Positions 7,765 through 15,289 of a stretch of DNA of 22,572 bases are shown here, one piece after another. The stretch is from Chloroflexi bacterium UBA4736 (GTDB lineage: Bacteria; Chloroflexota; Dormibacteria; Dormibacterales; Dormibacteraceae). The notes beneath the pieces were generated by a model that had not been told where the DNA came from, made no database searches, and saw only the letters and a list, made by a program, of their open reading frames with translations. The stretch is from the NCBI GenBank assembly GCA_002404015.1, contig DHIW01000090.1, positions 1,758 to 24,329 on the forward strand, written 5' to 3'. Position 1 is the stretch's first letter. Each line of letters opens with the position of its first letter. A program made the position numbers and the translations under genes.

Positions 7765-8762
7765 GGCTTGGTTCCAGCGGCCGGCAGGACCTGGTCGCGG
7801 ATGACACGCAGCCGGTCGAGGCGGCCGCCTCCCAGCAGCGGGAAGATGCAGCCGTCGATACCCGTCGCCAGCAGCTCGGCGACACGCGCCCCGCACTCGT
7901 CGGTGGTGCCCGCCACGGCGAGCGCGGCCGTCAGCTCGTCGCTCACGGTGTCCTGGTGGCCGGCGTGCGTGGAGAGGTGCTGGGTGTAGTCGTAGCCCGC
8001 CTTCGCCTGCTCGATCTCCGGCCGGAAGCGTTCGAGGCCGGAGGGGAACTCGGCGAAGTCCGCGATCAGGCGCGCCTCGGTGCTGGCCCAGGAGCGCACG
8101 TCGTCGAGCGCCTGGGCTCGGTCCTCCTGGGCGGACAGGGTGGTGACCAGGCAGACGTCCACCTCCTCGCGGCGGCGGCCGGACTCGGCCAGCCCCGCCT
8201 CCACCCACTCCACCTGGCGGCGCACGTAGGCGGGGTCGGCGGGACCCATCAGGATCACGCCATCCGCCACCCGGCCGGCCAGTGTGCACATTCGGCGCTG
8301 GCTGGTAGCCAGGTAGACGGGAACGGGCGCTGCCAGGTGCGGCAGGCTGTAGGCGCGGCCCTCCCAGGTCCCCTCCTCGCCCTTGAGGACGGCGTGGAAG
8401 AAGCGCACGGCCTCTTCGACCTGGGCCACCCGGGCGGGCTTCCAGCCCAGGCCGTACACGGCGGAGTCGCCGGCGCCCAGGCCGAGCAGGGCCCTCCCGC
8501 CGGATACCTCCGACACGGCCGCGATGGAGGTCGCAGTCACGGTCGGGTGCCTGGTGAGCGGGTTGGTGACGCCGGTGCCCAGGCCCATGCGGCCGGTGCG
8601 CTGGGCGGCCAGGAGCAGGCCCGAGTAGACGTCTTTCATGGCCAGCTGGGAGTCGATCAGCCAGGTCCGCTCCACACCGTTCCGCTCCAGCTCGGCGGCG
8701 AGGTCGGACCAGCTCGAGAGGCTCTGCCGGGGGCTGATTCCGATGCTGATCGCGAGCTTCAC
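7761..8762 (-). CDS. LLM-class (probably F420-dependent) flavin oxidoreductase
   Basis: A 333-residue luciferase-like monooxygenase-superfamily protein. Recognisable blocks are the GTGVTNPLTRHP segment (about 63-74), SGGRALLGLGAGDSAV (about 87-102) and PVPVYLATSQRRM near 150. They resemble methylene-H4MPT-reductase-like F420-dependent enzymes. Cofactor choice (F420 or FMN) cannot be settled from motifs alone, but this subgroup is mostly F420-linked. The start is GTG at 8762. No good Shine-Dalgarno is visible; the upstream regulator gene ends 24 bases before. Its four-base overlap with the FAD subunit of the molybdenum hydroxylase argues for a shared pathway, with this enzyme probably acting on the substrate or product of the hydroxylase. 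That link is inference. Confidence 0.9.
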   Translation of the reverse strand: MKLAISIGISPRQSLSSWSDLAAELERNGVERTWLIDSQLAMKDVYSGLLLAAQRTGRMGLGTGVTNPLTRHPTVTATSIAAVSEVSGGRALLGLGAGDSAVYGLGWKPARVAQVEEAVRFFHAVLKGEEGTWEGRAYSLPHLAAPVPVYLATSQRRMCTLAGRVADGVILMGPADPAYVRRQVEWVEAGLAESGRRREEVDVCLVTTLSAQEDRAQALDDVRSWASTEARLIADFAEFPSGLERFRPEIEQAKAGYDYTQHLSTHAGHQDTVSDELTAALAVAGTTDECGARVAELLATGIDGCIFPLLGGGRLDRLRVIRDQVLPAAGTKP

Positions 8763-8786
8763 CGGGCTAAGGCTATCCGGGCTGGG

Positions 8787-9509
8787 CTACTTGCTAGCCC
8801 CGTCGAAGACCAGGCAGTAGCCGCGGCCCTGCTGGCTCATGAGCTCCATCGGCAGCGCGAGCGGCGTCAGCTTGCGGCGCAGCCGGGCCACGTACGATCG
8901 GATCTGCTCCGCCGAGTGGCGGGTCGTGCCCCAGGCGTTGACCAGCAGGTCGTCGGCCGTGTGGTATTGGCCCGGATTGCCGAGCATGAAAGCAAGCAGG
9001 TCCCACTCGCGGCGGGTGAGCCCCGCGGTTTGCTTCGAGAAGCTCACGGTGCGCGCCCCCGAGTCGAAGATGATCCCCTTGACGTCGATCCGGGTTGCCA
9101 GGGGGACCACGGACGTCGGCCCGCTGCCCCGCAGCCCGGCTTTTACCCCGCCCACCAGGGCGCCGGGCACGAACGGCTTGGGAAGGACCTGGTCGGCGCC
9201 CGCCTCGAATGTCTGGCGCGCCTCCTCATAGGACTCATCGAGGAGTATCAGGGGCACCTTGCCGGACTGGTGCAGCTTCTGGATGGTGCCGGCCTTATCA
9301 GGTTCCCCGGCCGCCACGCCCCAGACGATCAGGTCGTAAGAGGCGGACTCCAGCCGGCGGACCGCCTGGTTCAGCTGGGGCACCATGTCCGGCGTGCCGC
9401 CCGCCAGCTCGATGCAGCGGAAGATCACAGCCCGGTAGTCCGGGTCGCTTTCGATCACGAGCACCTTGGGGCCCCGCGTCTTCGTCGCCACCGCAGCGGA
9501 GTTTAGCAC
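8787..9509 (-). CDS. OmpR-type response regulator with degenerate receiver domain
   Basis: Transcription regulator of 240 residues: a receiver-like domain (about 14-127) and a C-terminal winged helix (about 140-237). The latter contains LTRREWDLLAFML and AEQIRSYVARLRRKL, typical of OmpR/PhoB DNA-binding domains. In the receiver, the aspartate that accepts phosphate is replaced by Gly64 (DLIVWGV). The conserved Thr/Ser is Asp91 (LILLDES), and the acidic pair is reduced to ESD (20-22). Lys111 in LPKPF is kept. It is therefore unlikely to be switched by a histidine kinase in the normal way. The GTG at 9509 is used here; GTG at 9491 would remove six residues and is also possible. It precedes the LLM/hydroxylase genes on the same strand and is their likely regulator, perhaps also of itself. 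Confidence 0.88.
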   Translation of the reverse strand: MLNSAAVATKTRGPKVLVIESDPDYRAVIFRCIELAGGTPDMVPQLNQAVRRLESASYDLIVWGVAAGEPDKAGTIQKLHQSGKVPLILLDESYEEARQTFEAGADQVLPKPFVPGALVGGVKAGLRGSGPTSVVPLATRIDVKGIIFDSGARTVSFSKQTAGLTRREWDLLAFMLGNPGQYHTADDLLVNAWGTTRHSAEQIRSYVARLRRKLTPLALPMELMSQQGRGYCLVFDGASK

Positions 9510-9554
9510 CGCTTATCGCGCCGGTAGCGCAACAAAAGTCACTGGTTCAGCTCA

Positions 9555-9583
9555 AATATTTGCTGTGTTTTTGCTCTTGACAA
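9555..9583 (-). promoter_or_regulatory. Candidate sigma-70-type promoter of the degenerate response regulator
   Basis: On the minus strand TTGTCA (9583-9578) and AATATT (9560-9555) are separated by exactly 17 bases and lie about 45 bases before the GTG at 9509. The stretch is markedly AT-rich for this window. The -35 box overlaps the plus-strand TTGACA. Predicted from pattern only. Confidence 0.5.
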
Positions 9584-9605
9584 CCACACACTGATGGTGT
9601 CCATT
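9577..9605 (+). promoter_or_regulatory. Candidate promoter of the receiver-only regulator
   Basis: A perfect TTGACA at 9577-9582 is followed after 17 bases by TCCATT (9600-9605), a poor -10 match. A start near 9612 would leave an untranslated leader of about 75 bases before the TTG start codon at 9688. The -35 box is strong, the -10 weak, so an activator may be needed. Confidence 0.4.
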
Positions 9606-9615
9606 CTGGATACGC

Positions 9616-9660
9616 ATGAGCGAGGAGGAGCGTAACAGCGGCGTGCGACCTGCGAGGTAA
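9616..9660 (+). CDS. Possible 14-residue leader peptide
   Basis: ATG at 9616 opens a frame of 14 codons (MSEEERNSGVRPAR) ending in TAA at 9658-9660, inside the presumed leader of the receiver-only regulator gene. No clear Shine-Dalgarno precedes it, and no hairpin switch is obvious between it and the regulator. Such a short frame can arise by chance. Confidence 0.15.
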   Translation: MSEEERNSGVRPAR

Positions 9661-9687
9661 GCCGTCTGATCATAATTGGAGCCCGAA

Positions 9688-10077
9688 TTGAGTAACCCGC
9701 AAGAAGACGACGTCCGGGTGCTGTTCGTCGAGGATGACCCGGCGGTCGCTCAGATGTACAAGTTGAAGCTCGAGCTCGACGGTTACCGCGTCGAGGTGGC
9801 GGAGGACGGCGAGCTCGCGCTGAAGATGGCGACGGCCAACCTCCCGGACATCATCTTCCTCGACATCCGCCTCCCCAAGCTGGACGGCCTGGGGGTGCTG
9901 GAAGCGCTGCGCAAGGACCCGCGGACCAAGGCCGTCCCGGTCGTGATCCTGTCCAACTACAGCGAGCGCGAGCTCGTCGAGCGCGGCCTCAAGCTGGGCG
10001 CCCTCGAGTACCTGATCAAGAGCCAGACCACCCCGGCCAAGCTGGCGGGCGGCGTGGAGAGCTGGCTCAAGGGCTGA
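9688..10077 (+). CDS. Single-domain (CheY-like) response regulator
   Basis: A 129-residue receiver domain without any output domain. It would act through protein contacts, as a phosphorelay intermediate or as a phosphate sink. Motifs are complete: acidic pair Glu15-Asp16-Asp17 (VEDDP), phosphate acceptor Asp59 in IIFLDIRLPKLDG, Ser89 in VVILSNYSE in place of Thr, and Lys111 in YLIKSQ. The start chosen is TTG at 9688 because GGAG at 9678-9681 stands six bases before it; a TTG at 9676 would add four residues and has no such site. It faces away from the degenerate regulator across a shared promoter region, so the two may be co-controlled. No histidine kinase is present in the window. A strong hairpin follows the stop. 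Confidence 0.92.
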   Translation: MSNPQEDDVRVLFVEDDPAVAQMYKLKLELDGYRVEVAEDGELALKMATANLPDIIFLDIRLPKLDGLGVLEALRKDPRTKAVPVVILSNYSERELVERGLKLGALEYLIKSQTTPAKLAGGVESWLKG

Positions 10078-10081
10078 GAAG

Positions 10082-10110
10082 CGTGGGGGAAACCTCAGGT
10101 TTCCCCCACG
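10082..10110. terminator. Hairpin after the receiver-only regulator
   Basis: Fourteen-base arms CGTGGGGGAAACCT and its exact complement are separated by a single C. It begins five bases after the TGA stop. There is no T-run after it on either strand, so it is a U-less terminator or a transcript-stabilising stem. It would also lie downstream of the epimerase-like gene that ends at 10204 on the opposite strand, and could serve both. Confidence 0.55.
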
Positions 10111-10203
10111 GGACCCCCTTCCTCACGGAGCGACGTTGGTCGGCGGGCAACCAACTCAGACGCCCTGGCGAAGCCAGGGCTCCCGTACGACGTTGGGATC
10201 TTG
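10111..10203. other. Intergenic stretch with small stems and a repeated 9-mer
   Basis: Between two converging genes. It holds CCCTGGC-gaa-GCCAGGG (a 7-base stem with 3-base loop near 10163-10179), a TTGG/CCAA stem near 10137-10153, and the 9-mer CGACGTTGG twice (10131-10139 and 10188-10196). I see no open frame or promoter of note. It may be part of the terminator region or a small structured element. Confidence 0.3.
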
Positions 10204-11055
10204 TCAGCCGTCTATTCCGTGCTTCAGTAGGTGCTCGCGGAAGGCTCGGGGGTGGAAGCCGAAGTTGCGGTCCACCGAGTCCAGGTCGGTCGTGTTGTCG
10301 AAGCCGAACAGCTCCAACGCGGCCGGGGTCAGCGGCGGCCTGGGGAGCAGCGCTGACATCAGGCCCGCCTGCATTCTGGCCACCGCCACCGGCACCGGCA
10401 CCAGCAGGCGCCTCTTCCCCATCGCCTGGCAGGTGGTCTCGATGATCTCCCGGAAGGTCGCGTACTCGGAGCCCCCGATCGCGAGCTCGGCGTTGCGCGG
10501 CTGGGCCTCCGTGAGCGCCGTCTCCAGGCAGCGCAGCAGGTCCTCGATCCAGAGTGGCTGGAACCTCAGGCGGCCGCCGCCGATCAGAGGCACCACCGGC
10601 GAGACCCGGATGATGCCGGCCAGCGCACTGATGAACTCCGCTCGCTCGCCGAACAGGATCGAGGGCTGCAGGATCGTGTAGGGGATGCCGGAGTCGCGAA
10701 TCGCGGCGTCGCTGGCGTTGCGAGTCGCCATGTAGCTGCCGGCGGGGGCCGGCTTCGTGATGCCGGACATGGCGACGATCCGCTTCACGCCCGCCGCCTT
10801 CGCGGCCCGCACCAGGTTCTCCGTGCCGCCGTGGTTGATCGCCTCGTAGGCCCCCGGGAAGGGCTCCTTGTTGCTGGCCACGATGGCGGCGCAGTGGGCG
10901 ACCACGTCGACGCCCTCCAGCGCCTTCGGGAGTGTCGAGGGCTTGGTGAGGTCGGCGCCGGGCCGGAGCATCAGACGGACGGGAACGCCGCCGGCGCGCA
11001 GCCGCTGGACCACGCGCGAGCCCACGAAGCCGCCCGCCCCGGTGACGAGGATCAC
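10204..11055 (-). CDS. NAD(P)-binding epimerase/reductase-like protein (atypical extended SDR)
   Basis: A 283-residue Rossmann-fold protein starting VILVTGAGGFVGSR, the nucleotide-binding motif of extended or atypical short-chain dehydrogenases. It also has a DVVAHCAA block near residue 50 and an IPYTILQPSILFG segment near 144. The catalytic Tyr-x3-Lys is not intact: the nearest match is SYMATRN, with Arg in place of Lys. It may therefore bind the nucleotide for a structural or low-activity role, as in NDUFA9-like proteins, or use another residue. GTG at 11055-11053 overlaps the hydrolase stop as GTGA. It is last in the run RDD, acyl ligase, hydrolase, epimerase. The substrate is unknown. Confidence 0.85.
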   Translation of the reverse strand: MILVTGAGGFVGSRVVQRLRAGGVPVRLMLRPGADLTKPSTLPKALEGVDVVAHCAAIVASNKEPFPGAYEAINHGGTENLVRAAKAAGVKRIVAMSGITKPAPAGSYMATRNASDAAIRDSGIPYTILQPSILFGERAEFISALAGIIRVSPVVPLIGGGRLRFQPLWIEDLLRCLETALTEAQPRNAELAIGGSEYATFREIIETTCQAMGKRRLLVPVPVAVARMQAGLMSALLPRPPLTPAALELFGFDNTTDLDSVDRNFGFHPRAFREHLLKHGIDG

Positions 11056-11840
11056 GGGGCGCCCAGGAAGCCTGTGATCAGCGCCGCCAGCTCGGCTGGG
11101 CGCTCCACCTCGACCTGGTGGCCGCTGCCCGCGACGATCTCCAGCCGGGACCCCGGGATACCCTGCACGATGATCTCGCCGGCCCGGGGCGGGCAGAGCT
11201 TGTCAAGCTCGCACGCCACCACCAGCGCCGGCGCTCGGACCTGGCCCAGCTCAGGGTCCAGCGGCGCCGATCCGAGCCCGGCCATCGCCCGGCAGGCGTT
11301 GCCGAAGCCGCGAGGGTCGGCTATGGACTCGAGCCGCATCCGAAAATGGTCCGCGAAGTCCGCGGGGCTGTTGACGAACTGCTGACGGGTGTCCTCCTCC
11401 AGGGCCGGTCGCAGCGCCTCCAGGCCCTCGCCGGCCAGGCGAGCCCGATCCGCGTACCACTCCGCAGCCGTCCGGCCGACCCGGCTCGAGGTGGAGACCG
11501 GCATCAGCCGGCGCACGCGCTCCGGGTGGTCGATCGCCGTCCTCATCACGAGCGTGCCGCCCAGCGAGAATCCGACCAGGTCCGCAGACTCCAGGCCCAC
11601 GGCGTCCAGGAGCGCGACCAGGTCTTCCGAGAGCTGCTTCAAGGTGCCGTCGGCATCACCGAGCGTGCTCTGGCCGTGGCCGCGGAGGTCGTACATCAGC
11701 AGGCGGTGATCCAGCGCCAGCTGGGGGACCAACCGGCGCCAGGCCCGGTGATCGTCCGCCAGGCCGTGCACCAGGACCAGGGCCGGTCCCCGCCCGACCT
11801 CGAACCAGGCGGTCTCGATGTCACGGCAGACTGACTTCAC
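11052..11840 (-). CDS. Alpha/beta-fold hydrolase (PcaD-like)
   Basis: A 262-residue serine hydrolase. The oxyanion motif VHGLADD is near residue 24, the nucleophile elbow GFSLGG carries Ser92, the acid is probably Asp213 in ACELDKLCPP, and the base is His241 in GSGHQVEVE. The layout resembles 3-oxoadipate enol-lactonase and related C-C or ester hydrolases, but the substrate cannot be named. The start is GTG at 11840, giving a 20-base overlap with the preceding acyl ligase gene; no later start keeps the first strand intact. The end overlaps the epimerase-like gene. Membership in an acyl-activation operon suggests action on a thioester, lactone or ester intermediate, which is inference. Confidence 0.9.
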   Translation of the reverse strand: MKSVCRDIETAWFEVGRGPALVLVHGLADDHRAWRRLVPQLALDHRLLMYDLRGHGQSTLGDADGTLKQLSEDLVALLDAVGLESADLVGFSLGGTLVMRTAIDHPERVRRLMPVSTSSRVGRTAAEWYADRARLAGEGLEALRPALEEDTRQQFVNSPADFADHFRMRLESIADPRGFGNACRAMAGLGSAPLDPELGQVRAPALVVACELDKLCPPRAGEIIVQGIPGSRLEIVAGSGHQVEVERPAELAALITGFLGAP

Positions 11841-13230
11841 GCGCCTTCTCCTTCAACGCCCGCCGATCCACCTTGCCCGGTCCGGAGAGCGGGATCTCGT
11901 CCACCAGCCCGACGAACTCGGGCCACTTGTACTTCGCCACGCCGCGCCCGTCCAGGTGCGCCTGCAGGTCCCCGACCTCCAGCGGCCGGCGCGCCACCAG
12001 GAAGGCCACCGCCCGCTCACCCAGCTCGCGGTCCGGCCGGCCCACGACGCACACGTCGGCCACGTCGGGATGGCTCCGGATGGCGTCCTCCACCTCGTAG
12101 GGGTTGATGTTGGTGCCACCCCGAATGATGGTGTCTTTGAGCCGGCCCGACACGTGCAGAAAGCCCTCGGTGTCCAGGAAGCCGAGGTCGCCCATGTGGG
12201 CCCAGCCGTCCTCGGAGAACGGCCCCCGGTCCTCTCCCCAGTAGCGGCGCTGCACGGTCGGGCCGCGCATGCAGATCTCGCCCTCGTCGGTGATCTTCAG
12301 CTCGGCAACATCGTGGGGGCGGCCGACGCTCGTCCAGCGCTTATCCTGGGGATCCGAGGGCGACCCGACCGCCAGCTGGCCGGCGTCCATCGAGCCGTAG
12401 AAGATGCAGACCCGGGCACCGGTCCGCTCCTCCCACTCGCGGGCCACGGCGGGCGGCATGGGTGCCCCGGCGACGGCGGTGGCGCGGAGCCGGCCCAGGG
12501 CGGCGCTCGCGAGGGCTGGGCTCTGGAGGAGCCGGATCACGTTGGTGGGCACCCCGACCAGCAGCGTCGCCGCCGAGGTCGCGGCCACCGCCAGGGTGTG
12601 CTCGGACGTGAACCTGGGCTGGCGCAGCATCACCAGGGCGGCTCCCAGGCGGAGGCAGTAGAGGCACATGCCGCCGATCCCCTGCGTGAGCGGCGACATG
12701 GCCAGGACGCGGTCGTCCTCGGTCACCTCCAGGCGGCTGGTGAAGGCCTCGAAGGTGGCCTGCTTCAGATGGGCGTCGAGCGAGGCCAGCTTGGGCAGCC
12801 CGGTGGTGCCCGAGGTGAGCGCGATCTCGACCACGGCGTCGGGGTCGGGGCGTGGATGCGGCACCCGCTCGTCGGGACGGGGCTCGGCGAGCAGACTCGC
12901 GAGGTCGGCCTCGCCCAGGACGCGAAAGGCGCCTGAGCGGTCCCGGGCCCAGGCCAGCTCGGCCTCGCCAAGGGTGAGCGGAAGCGGCATCACGACGCCG
13001 CCCGCGAGCGGGATCGCAAGCTCCAGGGCGACGTACTCCCAGACGTTGGGCAGGCGGACCCCCACCACCTGGCCGGGCTCGAGTCGAAGGCGGGAGGCCG
13101 CCGCGTGGACGTGGGCCTCCAGCTGCTGGAACGTGATGGTTCGGCCCGAGTCGAGAACGGCCGGCGCGCCAGGCCGCCGGGCGGCGTTCGCCTCCAGGTA
13201 GCTGACCGGGTCGAACCTGGCCGGCCCCAT
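11821..13230 (-). CDS. AMP-forming acyl-CoA synthetase/ligase
   Basis: ANL-superfamily enzyme that activates a carboxylic acid with ATP to an acyl-adenylate and usually transfers it to CoA. The 469 residues carry the ATP loop LTSGTTGLPK at 138-147, YGSMDAG at 278-284, GDLGFLDTEGF at 347-357 with the hinge segment SGRLKDTIIRGG at 361-372, and the C-terminal catalytic Lys453 in GPGKVDRRALK. It is compact for the family (usually 500-550). The ATG at 13230-13228 lies two bases after the RDD gene stop. The 839-residue open frame reaching 14340 is shadow coding across the RDD gene. Neighbouring hydrolase and dehydrogenase-like genes suggest a small acid-degradation or acyl-modification pathway; the acid itself is not identifiable. 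Confidence 0.93.
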   Translation of the reverse strand: MGPARFDPVSYLEANAARRPGAPAVLDSGRTITFQQLEAHVHAAASRLRLEPGQVVGVRLPNVWEYVALELAIPLAGGVVMPLPLTLGEAELAWARDRSGAFRVLGEADLASLLAEPRPDERVPHPRPDPDAVVEIALTSGTTGLPKLASLDAHLKQATFEAFTSRLEVTEDDRVLAMSPLTQGIGGMCLYCLRLGAALVMLRQPRFTSEHTLAVAATSAATLLVGVPTNVIRLLQSPALASAALGRLRATAVAGAPMPPAVAREWEERTGARVCIFYGSMDAGQLAVGSPSDPQDKRWTSVGRPHDVAELKITDEGEICMRGPTVQRRYWGEDRGPFSEDGWAHMGDLGFLDTEGFLHVSGRLKDTIIRGGTNINPYEVEDAIRSHPDVADVCVVGRPDRELGERAVAFLVARRPLEVGDLQAHLDGRGVAKYKWPEFVGLVDEIPLSGPGKVDRRALKEKAREVSLP

Positions 13231-13232
13231 GC

Positions 13233-14237
13233 TCAGCGCGCCACGAACGCGAAGGTCGCGCCCAGGGTGGCCATGATCGCCAGCCCGGCGATCAGCCCCA
13301 CCGCCCCCAGCAGCGAGCCGGTCTCGGCGATGGCTCGGGCGGCCAGGACCGAGGCCGAGCGCCTTCTCATCAAGATCGCCAGCGGGCCGAAGATGAGCAC
13401 GGCCGGGGTGCAGAAGGCGGCCGTCACGCAAGCGCACACGCCGAACGCCAGCGCCAGTCTGGCCTCCCGGGGGACCTCCATCCCCGTGGGCCTGACCTCC
13501 TCGGCGACGAGGTCGGCCAGGTGGTCGAGCGCCGCCAGCGGACCGCCCTGCGCGTACTGGCCGGGAGCCGCGGCGGCCAGCGCCGCGGCGGCGCCCTGGG
13601 CGATGTGGAGGCGGCGCCCGCCGTCCAGGCCCCGGCGCCGCCCGGCATACGCCAGCACCAGCCGGCGGAGGTTGGGCTCCAGCGCGCTGAGCGGGCGCTC
13701 CTCCAGGGGCCGCGCCTCGGCCAGCCGGGCTTCCAGGGCGCCCAGCGACAGCTGGTCGCTCTCGCGGACGACCAGTGTGCCCGCCGCCAGGTCGCCGAGG
13801 CGGCGGCCCTGGCCGTTGGCGAACATGGTGATGACGCCCAGCGCGTAGTAGAAGGGCAGAAAGTCGACGATCCTCACCAGGTTGCGGATGACCACCTGGC
13901 CGGACGTCACGGGCTCGCCGCGCATGCCGACCACCCGGATCCGCAGGGCGCGCTTGCCGGGGGTCTGGCCTGCCCAGATCAGCTCCAGGACGAGGAAGTA
14001 GCCGAGCACGATCAGGAAGCCGGCGGCCACACCTACGGTCGTCGCGGCGATGGTGTTGCTGGTCAGCTGGGAGATCAGCACCGCCAGCAGGATCACCTCG
14101 ATCAGGGTGGCCAGGAGGAGGCAGACGTCGATCGCCTGGGCCAGGAACCGCGTGCCCAGGCCCGCCAGCTGGTACTGGAAGGCCACCAGCTCGGGCGTGG
14201 CGACCACGAGGTCGCGGCTGGGGTCGTTCAGCGACAC
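13233..14237 (-). CDS. RDD-family membrane protein
   Basis: A 334-residue integral membrane protein. The first 150 residues form an RDD domain: [15 protein letters not shown] near 28 (the Arg and Asp of the family name), two hydrophobic segments, [14 protein letters not shown] near 90, and [14 protein letters not shown] near 143. A polar helical part follows (about 160-240), then two or three hydrophobic segments to the C-terminus. The function of RDD proteins is unsettled; some are linked to ion transport. RDD genes commonly occur with MoxR/DUF58/SpoIIM genes. Here the partner genes lie next door on other transcripts, while this gene leads an acyl-ligase operon. The GTG at 14237 is 44 bases from the divergent SpoIIM start. 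Confidence 0.88.
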   Translation of the reverse strand: MSLNDPSRDLVVATPELVAFQYQLAGLGTRFLAQAIDVCLLLATLIEVILLAVLISQLTSNTIAATTVGVAAGFLIVLGYFLVLELIWAGQTPGKRALRIRVVGMRGEPVTSGQVVIRNLVRIVDFLPFYYALGVITMFANGQGRRLGDLAAGTLVVRESDQLSLGALEARLAEARPLEERPLSALEPNLRRLVLAYAGRRRGLDGGRRLHIAQGAAAALAAAAPGQYAQGGPLAALDHLADLVAEEVRPTGMEVPREARLALAFGVCACVTAAFCTPAVLIFGPLAILMRRRSASVLAARAIAETGSLLGAVGLIAGLAIMATLGATFAFVAR

Positions 14238-14281
14238 GGCGGGCGTACTGGCCGGGTCCCTCGTACCATCCTTCGAAGTCT
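14238..14281. promoter_or_regulatory. Divergent intergenic region between RDD and SpoIIM genes
   Basis: Only 44 bases must hold the starts of two transcripts unless promoters lie inside the genes. TACCAT at 14264-14269 on the plus strand is a possible -10 for the SpoIIM gene, with a very short leader. No -35 is recognisable. Divergence suggests joint control of the two membrane proteins. Confidence 0.3.
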
Positions 14282-15289
14282 ATGCATGAATTCGTGGCCC
14301 GCCGAACGCCGGACTGGCGCCGCCTGGAGGACCTGCTCACGCGGGCCGGCGGCCGGTCGTCGTTCAGCCCGCGCGACGCCCTGCTGCTGGTCGGCCTCTA
14401 CCGGCGGACCACGTCGGACCTCGCCCGGGCCCAGCGGGACTGGCCCGGCGAAGGCGTCACCGGCTACCTGAACGGCCTGGTGGCCCGCGGGCACGCGGCC
14501 CTCTACCGGGAGCGGCGGCGGGCCTGGACGGGGGCCCGGACCTTCTACACCCGAACCCTGCCCCAGACCTGGCGCGCCTCCTGGCCGTTCGTGAGCGCCT
14601 CGGCGGCACTCCTGTTCGTGCCGGCGCTGATCGCGTTCGTGGCGGTCGTCAACCAGCCCGACCTGGCCTGGCGCCTGCTGCCGGGGCCGCTCGTCGACAG
14701 GGTCCACCACCACGAGCTGTGGACCCAGATCGCCCAGGAGCAGCGGGGCCTGGCCTCCGTCTCGATCATGAGCAACAACATCGTGGTCACCGCCCAGGCC
14801 TTCGGTTTCGGGCTGGGGGCCGGCCTGCCGACCGCCTTCGTCCTGGTCAGCAACGGGATCAGCCTGGGCGCGGCGCTGGGCCTGACCCAGGGCTACGCCC
14901 TCTCGGGCGGCCTGCTCGAGTTCATCGTCGGCCACGGCGTGCTGGAGCTTTCGGTGATCGTGACCGCCGGGGGAGCCGGGCTGCTAATGGGCTGGGCCCT
15001 GGTCCAGCCGGGCCCACGGCGGCGGGCCGACGCGCTGGTGCTGGCCGCTAAGCGGGCAGTCGTGCTGGTCGCCGGCCTGACGCCGCTGTTGGTCGTGGCG
15101 GGGACGATCGAGGGCAACCTGAGTCCATCCGGGGCGCCGTTCTGGGTCAAGCTGGCCACGGGGCTGGGGACCGGCGTCCTGCTCTACGGCTACCTCTTCT
15201 TCGTCGGGCGCGGAGGACCTCTGCGGGCGGGCCTCAGATCAGGGCCCGCTCCTTCAGCTCCAGGTAGCGCTCGACCAGGCGCGGGCTGA
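14282..15289 (+). CDS. Stage II sporulation protein M (SpoIIM) family membrane protein
   Basis: A 335-residue multi-pass membrane protein. A cytoplasmic N-terminus of about 95 residues has the [16 protein letters not shown] and [14 protein letters not shown] segments usual in this family. About five hydrophobic segments follow (near 100-120, 165-190, 195-215, 225-250 and 265-285), with [24 protein letters not shown] as the family core. In Bacillus, SpoIIM belongs to the engulfment complex; homologues in non-sporulating bacteria usually accompany MoxR and DUF58 genes, and no other sporulation gene is seen here. ATG at 14282 has only a weak upstream GAAG. The last 56 bases run through the end of the DUF58 gene on the other strand, giving an Ala/Pro/Gly-rich C-terminus that may be accidental. 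Confidence 0.88.
   Translation: MHEFVARRTPDWRRLEDLLTRAGGRSSFSPRDALLLVGLYRRTTSDLARAQRDWPGEGVTGYLNGLVARGHAALYRERRRAWTGARTFYTRTLPQTWRASWPFVSASAALLFVPALIAFVAVVNQPDLAWRLLPGPLVDRVHHHELWTQIAQEQRGLASVSIMSNNIVVTAQAFGFGLGAGLPTAFVLVSNGISLGAALGLTQGYALSGGLLEFIVGHGVLELSVIVTAGGAGLLMGWALVQPGPRRRADALVLAAKRAVVLVAGLTPLLVVAGTIEGNLSPSGAPFWVKLATGLGTGVLLYGYLFFVGRGGPLRAGLRSGPAPSAPGSARPGAG

Noticed and set aside
9676..9687. TTG at 9676 as start of the receiver-only regulator
   Set aside because: No ribosome-binding site before it, and the GGAG that fits the TTG at 9688 would lie inside the coding region.
11821..14340. 839-codon frame suggesting a fused ligase with an extra N-terminal domain
   Set aside because: The N-terminal half is Arg/Pro/Gly-rich shadow of the RDD gene; the ligase starts at the ATG two bases after the RDD stop.
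14282..15289. Evidence for endospore formation from the SpoIIM-type gene
   Set aside because: SpoIIM homologues are common in non-sporulating bacteria beside MoxR/DUF58 genes, and no other sporulation gene is present.
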